Assembly: GCF_015207525.1 (NCBI RefSeq)
Contig: NZ_JADEWR010000001.1
Location: forward strand, 384,597-448,596
Reading direction: 5' to 3'
DNA length: 64,000 nucleotides
Origin: Nodosilinea sp. LEGE 06152
GTDB lineage: Bacteria > Cyanobacteriota > Cyanobacteriia > Phormidesmidales > Phormidesmidaceae
This document shows, piece after piece, positions 57,175 to 64,000 of the stretch. The notes beneath the pieces were generated by a model. That model was given only the letters and a program-made list of their open reading frames with translations. It did not search any database and was not told where the DNA came from. The translations under genes were made by a program, and so were the position numbers. Position 1 is the first letter of the stretch, and the number at the start of each line of letters is the position of its first letter.

Positions 57175-58229
57175 GAGGGGCCTCCTAGGTTGGCGATTAG
57201 ATCTTGGCGCTTTTGCTGGAGCGATCGCTCGACTCTGGGCAGAGTTTCCTCCAGCTCGCGGCGGGCCACCCCCTCCGGCCCAGCCTCCAGCAGGTGATTG
57301 AGGGCCATCAGATGGGCGGTGTCGAGGGCGGTTTCTGCCGGTACCTTCACGGTGGGGATCACACCCGTACCATCCCAGTTTTTGCCGGTGACGGGGTTGA
57401 TCGCTTGGCCCGTGGGCATAAACACCCAAAAGTGGTTGTGCAGCCGAAAGCCCCGCCCTGGGTTAGCCCCACCCCGCGTAGTTTCGCCGACCACGGCTCC
57501 GCGCTTTAGCACTTGCAGGTTGTAGGCAAACTCTTCCGCCGCCGAAAAGGTCTCGGGGCTGGTGAGGGCAAAGACCGGCTTGTCGAGGTAGCGCTGCCCT
57601 GGCACGTAAGGCACCGTCCACCACTGGTGGGTTTCGTCGGTCTCGCTCCAGTACAGGTCGTTGAGGTGAATGGGTGGGTGAGGGGGGAGCAGGTAGCTGC
57701 ACAGCAGCGCCACCATGGCCGGAGAACCCCCCTGGTTGTGGCGCAGGTCAAAGATCAGGGCGTCGGTGTGGGCTACCAGGGTCATGGCAGCCGCCAGGGC
57801 ATCGCCCGCAAACTCCGGCGGCTCAAAGCTAAACAGCTGAATGTAGCCCACATTGCCCGGCAGACGCTCAACTTTGTTGAAGTCGAAATTGCGGCGGCGG
57901 CTGGCCTGGTATTGGCGCTCTATTTCTTCAGCGCTGGGCGTGACATTGGGTTCGATGTGGGGCAGAGGGGCGGGGCTAAAGTGCAGTCGCAGGTTGCGAT
58001 CGCCGCTCATCTGCTGAAGCTGGGCCGTCAGCGTATCGGCTAGCTGCTGCCCGCCGGTAATGTCGCTGTAGCCCCCCGACTCCAGGCGCTGCTCAATGTC
58101 GTCCTGAATTTTTTCCGCCACCTCTGGAAAGACGTAAGCGTCGAGCTGGGTCAGCAGCGCTCCCAGCACGGCCTCGATCGCATCAGCATCCAGCACAATA
58201 TCCCCTGGGTTAGAGCCTGAGACAGCCAT
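57171..58229 (-). CDS. S41-family peptidase (tail-specific/IRBP-like) inserted in the urease operon
   Basis: A 352-residue serine peptidase-like protein. The N-terminal helical part (about 1-85) resembles the IRBP/tricorn type. The core is [40 protein letters not shown] and the catalytic region [20 protein letters not shown] with its Ser, followed by [13 protein letters not shown]. No signal peptide or PDZ domain is evident, so it would act in the cytosol. It lies between ureA (8 bp away) and ureB (4-bp ATGA overlap), so all three should be translated from one message. I know of no established urease-linked role. Confidence 0.88.
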   Translation of the reverse strand: MAVSGSNPGDIVLDADAIEAVLGALLTQLDAYVFPEVAEKIQDDIEQRLESGGYSDITGGQQLADTLTAQLQQMSGDRNLRLHFSPAPLPHIEPNVTPSAEEIERQYQASRRRNFDFNKVERLPGNVGYIQLFSFEPPEFAGDALAAAMTLVAHTDALIFDLRHNQGGSPAMVALLCSYLLPPHPPIHLNDLYWSETDETHQWWTVPYVPGQRYLDKPVFALTSPETFSAAEEFAYNLQVLKRGAVVGETTRGGANPGRGFRLHNHFWVFMPTGQAINPVTGKNWDGTGVIPTVKVPAETALDTAHLMALNHLLEAGPEGVARRELEETLPRVERSLQQKRQDLIANLGGPS

Positions 58230-58237
58230 GAATTGCC

Positions 58238-58540
58238 CTACCGAATGGGTTCGTGAACGGTGACTAGCTTTGTGCCGTCGGGAAAGGTGGCCTCCACCTG
58301 CACGTCGTGAATCATCTCGGCGACCCCATCCATAACGTCGGCCCGGCTGAGCAAGGTGGTGCCGTAGCTCATCAGCTCAGCTACGGTGCGCCCATCGCGC
58401 GCGCCCTCTAGAATGGCCGCAGAAATGTAGGCGACGGCCTCAGGATGGTTGAGCTTCAGCCCTCGGTCTTTGCGGCGCTCGGCCACCAAAGCAGCGGTAA
58501 AAATTAGCAGCTTGTCTTTTTCCTGAGGAGTCAGTTGCAT
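58238..58540 (-). CDS. ureA: Urease subunit gamma
   Basis: A 100-residue urease gamma subunit: [52 protein letters not shown] and [20 protein letters not shown], the complete family. The ATG at 58538-58540 has TCAGGAAAA upstream and is the normal family start. It is the first gene of ureA-S41-ureB. Confidence 0.94.
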   Translation of the reverse strand: MQLTPQEKDKLLIFTAALVAERRKDRGLKLNHPEAVAYISAAILEGARDGRTVAELMSYGTTLLSRADVMDGVAEMIHDVQVEATFPDGTKLVTVHEPIR

Positions 58541-58893
58541 GGGGCGAAGGTAGGAATGACGGGGCACCAGCGGAAGAACTAGGGCTAACCGTAAGCTTTC
58601 AAGGTTTTGAGCGGCTTGTCAACCAACGATTGAACCATAAGGCTCTCTGCTTTGAAAGTAAAGCTTAAGCCGCTGTGATTGGCGGCAGAACTGAGCTAGT
58701 CTGCTCTATGAAAAGCCCTGCGAAAACTCCTTGGTATAGCAACCGCCACTCGGGTTAGAACATGACAACAGCGGGAAAGCGGCGATCGCGCGCCAGCTCG
58801 TGCCTAGCCTAGGCTGAGATGCTCAATCCTGTTCTAACCTAGCTGGTCAGCCCTGTACAAGGCATTCTGGGGTCGTTACCGGTGATTCTACCC
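58541..58893. other. 353-bp divergent spacer between ureA and pgl
   Basis: It holds the promoters of the leftward ure genes and rightward pgl, and the dispersed repeat at 58735-58858. The half near ureA is AT-rich. No gene is seen. Confidence 0.4.
58735..58858 (+). repeat. MITE-like dispersed repeat, copy C
   Basis: About 124 bp matching the minus strand of 22994-23124 in ordered blocks (ATAGCAACCGCCACT, GGTTAG, CATGACA, AGCG, CCAGCT, GGCTGAGAT, CTGTTCTAA, AGCTGG). Its own ends are inverted: GGTTAGAACA near the left and TGTTCTAACC near the right. It reaches to 35 bp before the pgl start. Confidence 0.6.
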
Positions 58894-59649
58894 ATGACTG
58901 CCCCCCTGCTTGAAATTTTGCCTGACAAGCCTGCCCTGGTGCAGCGGGCCTTAACCCTGGTGATCGACACTATTCGTAGCGCCGTGGCCGACCACGACTA
59001 CTGCACCCTGGCCCTGGCTGGGGGCAGCACCCCCAAGCCCCTCTATGCCAGCCTGGCCGAGCAAGACCTGCCCTGGGAAAAGCTCTACATTTTTTGGGGT
59101 GACGAGCGCTACGTACCCATCGACCACCCCGACAGCAATGCCGGTATGGCCAAGGCGGCCTGGCTCGATCGCGTACCTATTCCCCCCGACCACATTCTGG
59201 TAACGCCTACCCTGGAGGGTGACCCGGCCGCCTCGGCTAGCCTGTACGAGGCGATGGTGAAATCGGTGTTTGGCGGTCTCCAGGGCACTTCCCACGACCA
59301 GATCCCTGAGTTTGACCTCATCTTGCTGGGCATGGGCGATGACGGTCACACCGCCTCGCTGTTTCCCCACACGGCAGCGCTAGCGGTGAACGATCATTTG
59401 GTGACCGTGGGCAACAAAGGCGACGATCCCCGCATTACCTTTACCGCCCCGCTGATTAACCACAGCCACCAGGTTTTATTTTTGGTGGCCGGGGCCGATA
59501 AGCAAGCCGCCCTAGCCCAGGTGTTTGCCCCCGAGGGCGACGACCAAGCCTACCCCTCACGGCTGGTGCGGCCCCAGGGTGAACTGCGCTGGCTGCTCGA
59601 TCGCCAGGCCGTTGGTGATCTAGATTTAGGATCCGCACCGCGCTCGTGA
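58894..59649 (+). CDS. pgl: 6-phosphogluconolactonase
   Basis: A 251-residue enzyme of the oxidative pentose phosphate pathway, hydrolysing 6-phosphogluconolactone. Motifs: LALAGGSTPKPLYASL near residue 47, LYIFWGDERYVP near 68, DLILLGMGDDGHTASLFPHT near 148 and FLVAGADKQAAL near 200, as in Pgl. The frame opens at a GTG four codons earlier; I take the ATG at 58894, where the family begins. Confidence 0.92.
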   Translation: MTAPLLEILPDKPALVQRALTLVIDTIRSAVADHDYCTLALAGGSTPKPLYASLAEQDLPWEKLYIFWGDERYVPIDHPDSNAGMAKAAWLDRVPIPPDHILVTPTLEGDPAASASLYEAMVKSVFGGLQGTSHDQIPEFDLILLGMGDDGHTASLFPHTAALAVNDHLVTVGNKGDDPRITFTAPLINHSHQVLFLVAGADKQAALAQVFAPEGDDQAYPSRLVRPQGELRWLLDRQAVGDLDLGSAPRS

Positions 59650-59823
59650 GTACAGCCGGGAAGAACTAAATAGGGGCTGCACTCCCCCTCTGAATTGCTC
59701 TCAACCTAGACTATTATCTAGGCAGTAGATTCCCCTATCTGGCGGCGGTGGCGGCTGGGTCTAAAAGTAGGTCGGGGTCTGCCAGACTCTTCTATGATTG
59801 AAACCTACAGGGATCGTTTTTGA

Positions 59824-60294
59824 TTGAGTAATGTGATTACCCTTTCGCTGTTGCACCCTCTCCACAAAACTCCGGTTCAAAGCTGGTCTTTTGATCAAGA
59901 GCCTGTGATTTGCATTGGTCGCTCGACCGATAACAATGTGGTTCTCTACAGCGCCGTTGTCTCGCGCCACCACGTCGAAATTCACCGTACCGATAACGGC
60001 TGGGCCGTCAAGAGCATTGGCACCAATGGCACATACCTAGACGGTCGCCGCATCACCGAAGTGCCAGTGGAGGACGGCATTGTCATTCGTCTGGCGCGAT
60101 CGGGGCCAAATATTCAAATACATGTCTCCGAAGAAAAGCGCGACCCTCTCAAAGAGCTGTTAATGAACCGCCGCCGGACCGAAGAAGCTAAGGAGGCCGG
60201 GCACGGCACCCACAGCGAATCCCACGATAGCTCAGAGGTTTTGTCTCACCAGACCACGGTTATCAACCCCGAAGACGAGCCCGAGGACGAATGA
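59824..60294 (+). CDS. FHA-domain protein
   Basis: A 156-residue protein with one forkhead-associated domain (about 5-100): ICIGRSTDNNVVL, SRHHVEIHRTDNGW and GTNGTYLDGRRI, the phosphothreonine-binding loops. The C-terminal 50 residues are acidic and polar, with several Ser/Thr. It would bind phosphorylated partners of Ser/Thr kinases. The start appears to be the TTG at 59824 with AGGGAT about 10 bases upstream; a GTG three codons later is possible. Confidence 0.82.
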   Translation: MSNVITLSLLHPLHKTPVQSWSFDQEPVICIGRSTDNNVVLYSAVVSRHHVEIHRTDNGWAVKSIGTNGTYLDGRRITEVPVEDGIVIRLARSGPNIQIHVSEEKRDPLKELLMNRRRTEEAKEAGHGTHSESHDSSEVLSHQTTVINPEDEPEDE

Positions 60295-60341
60295 TTGCTC
60301 AGGTGCATGCAAAAGGTGCCTACAACCAGTTGCGCACAACG

Positions 60342-60371
60342 AGCAAAGCCCTGCGATCGCAGGGCTTTGCT
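60342..60371. terminator. 30-bp perfect palindrome terminator centred on HIP1
   Basis: A perfect 30-bp palindrome with arms AGCAAAGCCCT...AGGGCTTTGCT around GCGATCGC, the HIP1 octamer. It lies 48 bp after the stop of the FHA gene and 12 bp before the stop of the convergent metK, so it can end both transcripts. Confidence 0.75.
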
Positions 60372-60382
60372 GTAAAACTAGG

Positions 60383-61537
60383 CTAGAGGGCCACCTTGAG
60401 CGAGTCGGCCTTGTCGGTTTTCTCCCAGGTAAAGTCGGGCAGCTCGCGGCCAAAGTGGCCATAGGCCGCCGTTTGCTGGTAAATGGGGCGACGCAGATCG
60501 AGCATGTCGATTAGCCCCTGGGGCCTGAGGTCGAAGTGCTGGCTCACCAGGTCGGCGATCGCGCTGTCGGCAATCTTGCCCGTGCCAAAGGTGTTGATGG
60601 AGATAGAGGTCGGGCGAGCCACCCCAATCGCATAGGACACCTGAATTTCGCAGCGATCGGCCAGGCCCGCTGCCACGATATTTTTGGCCACGTAGCGGCC
60701 AGCGTAGGCCGCCGAGCGGTCTACTTTGGTGGGGTCTTTGCCCGAGAACGCACCGCCGCCGTGGCGGGCCATACCGCCATAGGTATCGACAATAATCTTG
60801 CGTCCGGTCAGGCCGCAGTCGCCCACGGGGCCACCAATAATAAACTGCCCCGTGGGGTTGATGTGGTACTGGGTATCGGCGTGGAGCCACTCGTTGGGCA
60901 GCACCGGCTTAATGATTTCCTCCATCACCGCTTCGCGAATATCGGCCTGGGAAATGTCGGGGTCGTGCTGAGTGGAGAGCACTACCGCTTCAACTGCCAC
61001 AGGCTTCAGGTTTTCGTAGCGCAGGGTTACTTGGCTCTTGGCATCGGGGCGTAGCCAGGGCAGCACGCCGTGTTTGCGCAGGTGGGCCTGCCGCTCCACC
61101 AGCCGGTGCGAGTAGTAGATGGGGGCGGGCATGAGGGTATCGGTTTCGTTGGTGGCGTAGCCAAACATGAGCCCCTGGTCGCCTGCCCCCAGGTCTTTGT
61201 CAGTCGCGACATCGACCCCAATGGCAATGTCTGACGACTGCTTGCCAATCGCATTGAGCACCGCGCAGGAGGCTCCGTCAAAGCCCACATCGGAGCTGTC
61301 GTAGCCAATACCCAAAATGACGTTGCGAACGATATCTTCTAAATCAACATAGGTGTTGGTGCGCACCTCCCCGGCGATCACGGCCATGCCGGTTTTGACC
61401 AGGGTTTCTACCGCCACCCGGGCGTTGAGATCTTCTTTGAGAATGGCGTCTAAGACGGCATCGGAGATCTGATCGGCCATTTTGTCGGGATGGCCCTCAG
61501 ATACCGACTCGGAAGTAAAAATGCTGTACTCGCTCAT
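60383..61537 (-). CDS. metK: S-adenosylmethionine synthetase
   Basis: A 384-residue MAT enzyme making SAM from methionine and ATP. Characteristic segments: [24 protein letters not shown] at the start, [16 protein letters not shown] near 110, and [25 protein letters not shown] with GGGAFSGKD near 270. I take the ATG at 61535-61537, the family start, not the open frame upstream. A stem-loop lies just upstream of it (61569-61601). Confidence 0.96.
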   Translation of the reverse strand: MSEYSIFTSESVSEGHPDKMADQISDAVLDAILKEDLNARVAVETLVKTGMAVIAGEVRTNTYVDLEDIVRNVILGIGYDSSDVGFDGASCAVLNAIGKQSSDIAIGVDVATDKDLGAGDQGLMFGYATNETDTLMPAPIYYSHRLVERQAHLRKHGVLPWLRPDAKSQVTLRYENLKPVAVEAVVLSTQHDPDISQADIREAVMEEIIKPVLPNEWLHADTQYHINPTGQFIIGGPVGDCGLTGRKIIVDTYGGMARHGGGAFSGKDPTKVDRSAAYAGRYVAKNIVAAGLADRCEIQVSYAIGVARPTSISINTFGTGKIADSAIADLVSQHFDLRPQGLIDMLDLRRPIYQQTAAYGHFGRELPDFTWEKTDKADSLKVAL

Positions 61538-61568
61538 GGAATAGGCCCAACCAGTAGCAATAGGAACA

Positions 61569-61601
61569 GGAGCGGAGTCAGCCGGGGCTGATTCGCATTC
61601 C
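61569..61601 (-). promoter_or_regulatory. Stem-loop in the metK leader
   Basis: On the minus strand, GGAATGCGAATCAGCC and GGCTGACTCCGCTCC form a long stem with small mismatches around CC, 31 bases before the metK ATG. It does not match the known SAM riboswitch folds as far as I can judge; a simple attenuator or protein site is possible. Confidence 0.3.
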
Positions 61602-61704
61602 AAAGTTTATCAAAGTTTAGCTAGAGCGCTGGGCTGAGTCGGGCGGTAAGGCGATCGCGCAGCGTCTCCCCTGGCGATTCGCCGCAGTGCCCCCCTCAGG
61701 TCGA

Positions 61705-62151
61705 TTAGCTGATCACAGCTCCCGGCGCGGCTCCATCGACTAGGGCCTGAGCTTTTTGCTGCATGGTCTTAAAAATGTTGTAGAACCCGTTGGCCCGCGA
61801 TGGGGTAAGGCTGACATCGAGCTGGGTGTCTTTAATAAAATCGGGGCTGAGCGCGACAATTTCGGCGGGGCTGAGGCCGTTGAGGGCTTTGATCAACAGC
61901 GCCACCAGCCCCTTGGTGATTTGGGCATCGGAGTCGGCCTGGTAGATTACCTGGCCATCGACCAAATCGGCGACTACAAACACCTGCGAAACACAGCCCG
62001 GCACCTTGTTCTCGGGAGTTTTGTAGTCCTCAGGCAGCGGATCCAGCTTTTTGGCAAACCACAGCAGCTGCTCGTAGCGACGCTTAGGGTCAGCGGCCTT
62101 TTGAAAGCGGGCCACAATTTTTTCAATAGACTCAGGGCGATCGGCGAACAT
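61705..62151 (-). CDS. sufE: Cysteine desulfuration protein SufE
   Basis: A 148-residue SufE-family protein: RYEQLLWFAKKLDPLPEDYKTPENKVPGCVSQVF contains the active Cys53, and ADSDAQITKGLVALLIKALNG follows. It accepts sulfur from the desulfurase SufS for iron-sulfur cluster assembly. The start is the ATG at 62149-62151 (MFADRPESI); a longer frame upstream is not needed. Confidence 0.93.
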   Translation of the reverse strand: MFADRPESIEKIVARFQKAADPKRRYEQLLWFAKKLDPLPEDYKTPENKVPGCVSQVFVVADLVDGQVIYQADSDAQITKGLVALLIKALNGLSPAEIVALSPDFIKDTQLDVSLTPSRANGFYNIFKTMQQKAQALVDGAAPGAVIS

Positions 62152-62339
62152 GCGGTGGCTGGGGTAATGACCTGCTAGTAGTCTACCAAGCAAAAGAAGG
62201 CGATAGGGTGAGGCCAGGGACAGCAGGGCACGCTGTCGGCTTACAGGATAATGGCGAACGCTCCTGCTCCCTCAGCCGCAACGACCATATCACCCATATC
62301 AATTCGTTGCTGCCGTAAGCACGGCATCACGCGGCGCGA

Positions 62340-62368
62340 TGACACACCCTAACCGTCCTAATCCATAG
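62340..62368. repeat. Possible solo end of the MITE-like family
   Basis: On the minus strand the sequence reads CTATGGATTAGGACGGTTAG..., sharing AGGACGGTTAGG with the left end of the element at 55193. No partner end was found, so this may be a remnant. Confidence 0.3.
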
Positions 62369-62385
62369 CAGCCCTAACCAAATAC

Positions 62386-62982
62386 CTAGTCTACGGTCAG
62401 CAACAATCCCGGAAATGTGGGGGAAACGATGGATTGGCTACCTCGAAACTGCTGTAGCTCAAACTCCCCGTCTACTAAGTGGCAAAGGGTAAAGGTAGGT
62501 TGCTTCGGCGAGCCATTATAGCGCCGTCCGCCCAGCCCCAGGTAATCTACAATCCAGTATTCCTGAATGCCAAAGGCTTCGTAATCGGCTAGCTTGAGCA
62601 GATAGTCGTCCCGCCAGTTGGTAGACACGACTTCCACCACCAGCTTGATCGACTGGCCCCGAGTAATTACCGATTCTCGCTCCCAGCGGGGCTCGTCGGC
62701 GATCGCCGTTTCATCTAAAACGACAATATCTGGTTCATAGCCGATGTCGTTCGAGAGTTTAATCACACATTCTTTGGGAATGAAACTGGAGCGGTTAGCG
62801 CTGCGGATGGCCGCACCCAGTTCAAAAGCCAAATCGCCCGCTAGCTTAGAGTACTTTCCCCTTGGTTTGGGCGTCTCGATCACCACCCCCCGCCGCAGTT
62901 CGTAGCGATACTCCGAATTTTCTGGATACCACTCCACAAATTCGTCAAAGGTGATGGGGGCTTTGTCCAGTACAGCAATCAT
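62386..62982 (-). CDS. Uma2 family putative restriction-endonuclease-like protein
   Basis: A 198-residue Uma2/DUF820 protein: ITFDEFVEWYPENSEYRYELRRGVVIETP, EPDIVVLDETA, IKLVVEVVSTNWRDDYLLKLADYEAFGIQEYWIVDYLG. The PD-(D/E)XK-like core is complete. It is only distantly similar to the Uma2 protein at 7023-7604. Function is not established. Confidence 0.85.
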   Translation of the reverse strand: MIAVLDKAPITFDEFVEWYPENSEYRYELRRGVVIETPKPRGKYSKLAGDLAFELGAAIRSANRSSFIPKECVIKLSNDIGYEPDIVVLDETAIADEPRWERESVITRGQSIKLVVEVVSTNWRDDYLLKLADYEAFGIQEYWIVDYLGLGGRRYNGSPKQPTFTLCHLVDGEFELQQFRGSQSIVSPTFPGLLLTVD

Positions 62983-63050
62983 GGGCGTTTGTTGAACTGA
63001 TTGAGGCTACTACCCACCTAGAGCCTATCTAAATACATGGATTCTAGGCT

Positions 63051-63067
63051 GGTGGGCAATGCCCGCC
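63051..63067. repeat. Short palindrome of a widespread cyanobacterial type
   Basis: GGTGGGCAATGCCCGCC followed by CTACGGTAC. Very similar GGTGGGCA-TGCCCACC-CTACGG sequences are scattered in many cyanobacterial spacers; here it is in the spacer upstream of the Uma2 gene, where no gene lies. Confidence 0.45.
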
Positions 63068-63148
63068 CTACGGTACATCAAGTCTTTTGACGAGCTACCA
63101 GATCGCTTGTTCACGGTTTTTGGATCAACATTTATCCACCCACTCTAC

Positions 63149-63412
63149 CTACGCCTTACCGTCGCTATCCTTGCCGCTGACGAAACGGTGGGCCACGGTT
63201 TCGGGTTGAATGGCCGACAAAATGGTGTGGCCTGAGTCGGTGATAATGACGGCGCGCGTGCGGCGACCATAGGTGGCATCGACTAGCTGCCCTCGTTCAC
63301 GGGCGTCGGAGATGATGCGTTTGATGGGGGCAGACTCGGGGCTAACGATGGCAATCACCCGATTGGCCGATACGATGTTGCCAAAGCCAATATTGATCAG
63401 CTTGATGTCCAT
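63149..63412 (-). CDS. DUF370 / RemA-like regulatory protein
   Basis: An 87-residue protein: [72 protein letters not shown], the whole DUF370 pattern. In Bacillus the family member RemA forms rings and binds DNA upstream of biofilm genes. In cyanobacteria it is conserved but less well understood. The start is the ATG at 63410-63412, which begins the family, not the longer frame upstream. It is divergent from the rqcH-like gene. Confidence 0.88.
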   Translation of the reverse strand: MDIKLINIGFGNIVSANRVIAIVSPESAPIKRIISDARERGQLVDATYGRRTRAVIITDSGHTILSAIQPETVAHRFVSGKDSDGKA

Positions 63413-63638
63413 AATATAAAAGGAGCGATAACGGGAGATTCTGGTACTGACGCCAGGACTAGCCCCGACCGGCCAGAAAACCCAAGGCTTTTTTGGCACA
63501 AGGCGCTGCATTTGAGCCGAGATCAGGCCCAAATCACCTTATCTGCCATACTAACGAATCCCTTTAGTGCTGAGGGTTAATTTCAGGCGAAACTTCAGTT
63601 TTTTGGCGTTTTCGTACCTTGGGCTACATCTCTCGGCC

Positions 63639-63666
63639 CCAAGAACCCTCGCTCGGAAGTTCTTGG
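63639..63666. promoter_or_regulatory. Inverted repeat in the remA/rqcH spacer
   Basis: CCAAGAAC and GTTCTTGG, an 8-bp perfect stem with a 12-base loop. It might be a hairpin in a transcript or a spaced operator. Confidence 0.35.
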
Positions 63667-63687
63667 CGCTTTAAACCGCTTATCCTC

Positions 63688-63705
63688 CTATGTCTATAGA
63701 CATAG
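63688..63705. promoter_or_regulatory. 18-bp perfect palindrome, possible operator
   Basis: CTATGTCTATAGACATAG is a perfect palindrome without a spacer, 66 bp upstream of the rqcH-like start and 275 bp upstream of the RemA-like start. That form suits a dimeric repressor or activator site. Confidence 0.45.
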
Positions 63706-63771
63706 ATTCAGACGTAGTTTAGCCAGAGATCGCCCTACCTTCCCTATTTGTCTCGCCTGGAGAGTGCTACT

Positions 63772-64000
63772 GTGCAGCCCGTTGACTTTACGACTTTGAT
63801 GGCTCTGTGCCACAGCCTGCGGGCCGACTGGGTACCCGCTCGCTGCGAGACGGTGGTGCAGCTCGATACCACCACCCTGGCCCTGGCCTTGCGCACCCTC
63901 GATCGCCGGGGTTGGCTGACGATTTCGTGGCACCCGCAGGCGGCGAGGCTGCACCTGGGCGATGCTCCCCCCAAGGGGCAAGACACCTTTACCTTTAGTC
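63772..64000 (+). CDS. RqcH / NFACT family protein (5' part, cut by window edge)
   Basis: The first 76 codons of a gene that continues past the window. The product starts VQPVDFTTLMALCHSLRADWVPARCETVVQLDTTTLALALRT, then GWLTISWHPQAARLHLGDAPPK, the N-terminal NFACT-N domain of RqcH/FbpA-type proteins. RqcH adds alanine tails to nascent chains on stalled 50S subunits in ribosome-associated quality control. The start is the GTG at 63772, with GGAGAG about 8 bases upstream. The family identification rests on the N-terminal domain only. Confidence 0.75.
   Translation, partial: MQPVDFTTLMALCHSLRADWVPARCETVVQLDTTTLALALRTLDRRGWLTISWHPQAARLHLGDAPPKGQDTFTFS

Larger units (their letters stand above)
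63413..63771. other. 359-bp divergent spacer between the RemA-like and rqcH-like genes
   Basis: It holds two outward promoters. Visible structures are the inverted repeat at 63639-63666 and the 18-bp palindrome at 63688-63705. No gene is seen. Confidence 0.45.

Noticed and set aside
1-64000. tRNA, rRNA, tmRNA and IS transposase genes
   Set aside because: No T-loop (GGTTCGAAT-type) context with a cloverleaf, rRNA motif or transposase-like frame was found by eye; a covariance search would be decisive.

Overview
The window is a piece of a cyanobacterial chromosome. The clearest marks are a chromophore-binding allophycocyanin-B gene (apcD), many GCGATCGC (HIP1) octamers in genes and spacers, a GUN4-domain gene, and several families best known from cyanobacteria (DUF3153, GH116 glucosylceramidase-like, the C5-pathway gene hemL). 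Base composition is moderately GC-rich. A filamentous Leptolyngbya/Nodosilinea-like lineage is a guess, not a demonstration. No rRNA, tRNA, CRISPR array, IS transposase or prophage gene was seen.

Layout. 1-8 kb is accessory in character: a GST fragment with a DUF4230 gene, two toxin-antitoxin pairs (VapBC-like at 1.2-1.8 kb, UPF0175/DUF3368 at 4.5-5.2 kb), a GH116 glycosidase, a papain-like (C1) peptidase with a very acidic repetitive tail, and a Uma2 protein. 7.75-12.1 kb is a chaperone locus: a lid-only dnaK mini-gene with its own copy of the dnaK leader, then full dnaK with a roughly 300-residue Tyr/Gly/Ser/Gln/Asp-rich tail, then dnaJ. 12.3-25.6 kb holds apcD, hemL, ftsE-like, a K+ channel, a sirohydrochlorin chelatase with a His-rich tail, a PolB-type exonuclease, a VOC protein, gyrA, an HDAC-family gene and a UspA/SulP pair. 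26-34.9 kb is transport: TetR-MFP-RND efflux genes, a GUN4-domain gene, a small exported protein and a DrrAB-like ABC exporter. 35-37.2 kb carries ctaB and ctaA (heme O/A synthesis). 37.7-43.1 kb is a run of small metabolic and hypothetical genes (hydrolases, Nudix, PrxQ, SDR).

43.2-51.1 kb lies almost wholly on the minus strand: a BMP-type ABC importer without its ATPase, an NDP-sugar pyrophosphorylase, scpA and several membrane proteins. Then come a P2A Ca2+-ATPase, an orphan AT-richer gene, a third TA pair, an alkaline-phosphatase-superfamily gene, a ureA/S41 peptidase/ureB cluster with no ureC beside it, pgl, an FHA protein, metK, sufE, a second Uma2 gene, a DUF370/RemA-like gene and the 5' end of an rqcH-like gene.

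How it works together. Most genes are housekeeping and sit in short operons. The parts that look most unusual are the duplicated dnaK leader with a conserved lid-only mini-gene next to a DnaK with a FUS-like low-complexity tail, the C1 peptidase with its EDYSEEE repeats, the peptidase gene spliced between two urease subunit genes with tight overlaps, and a set of about 125-bp MITE-like elements with inverted ends in spacers.
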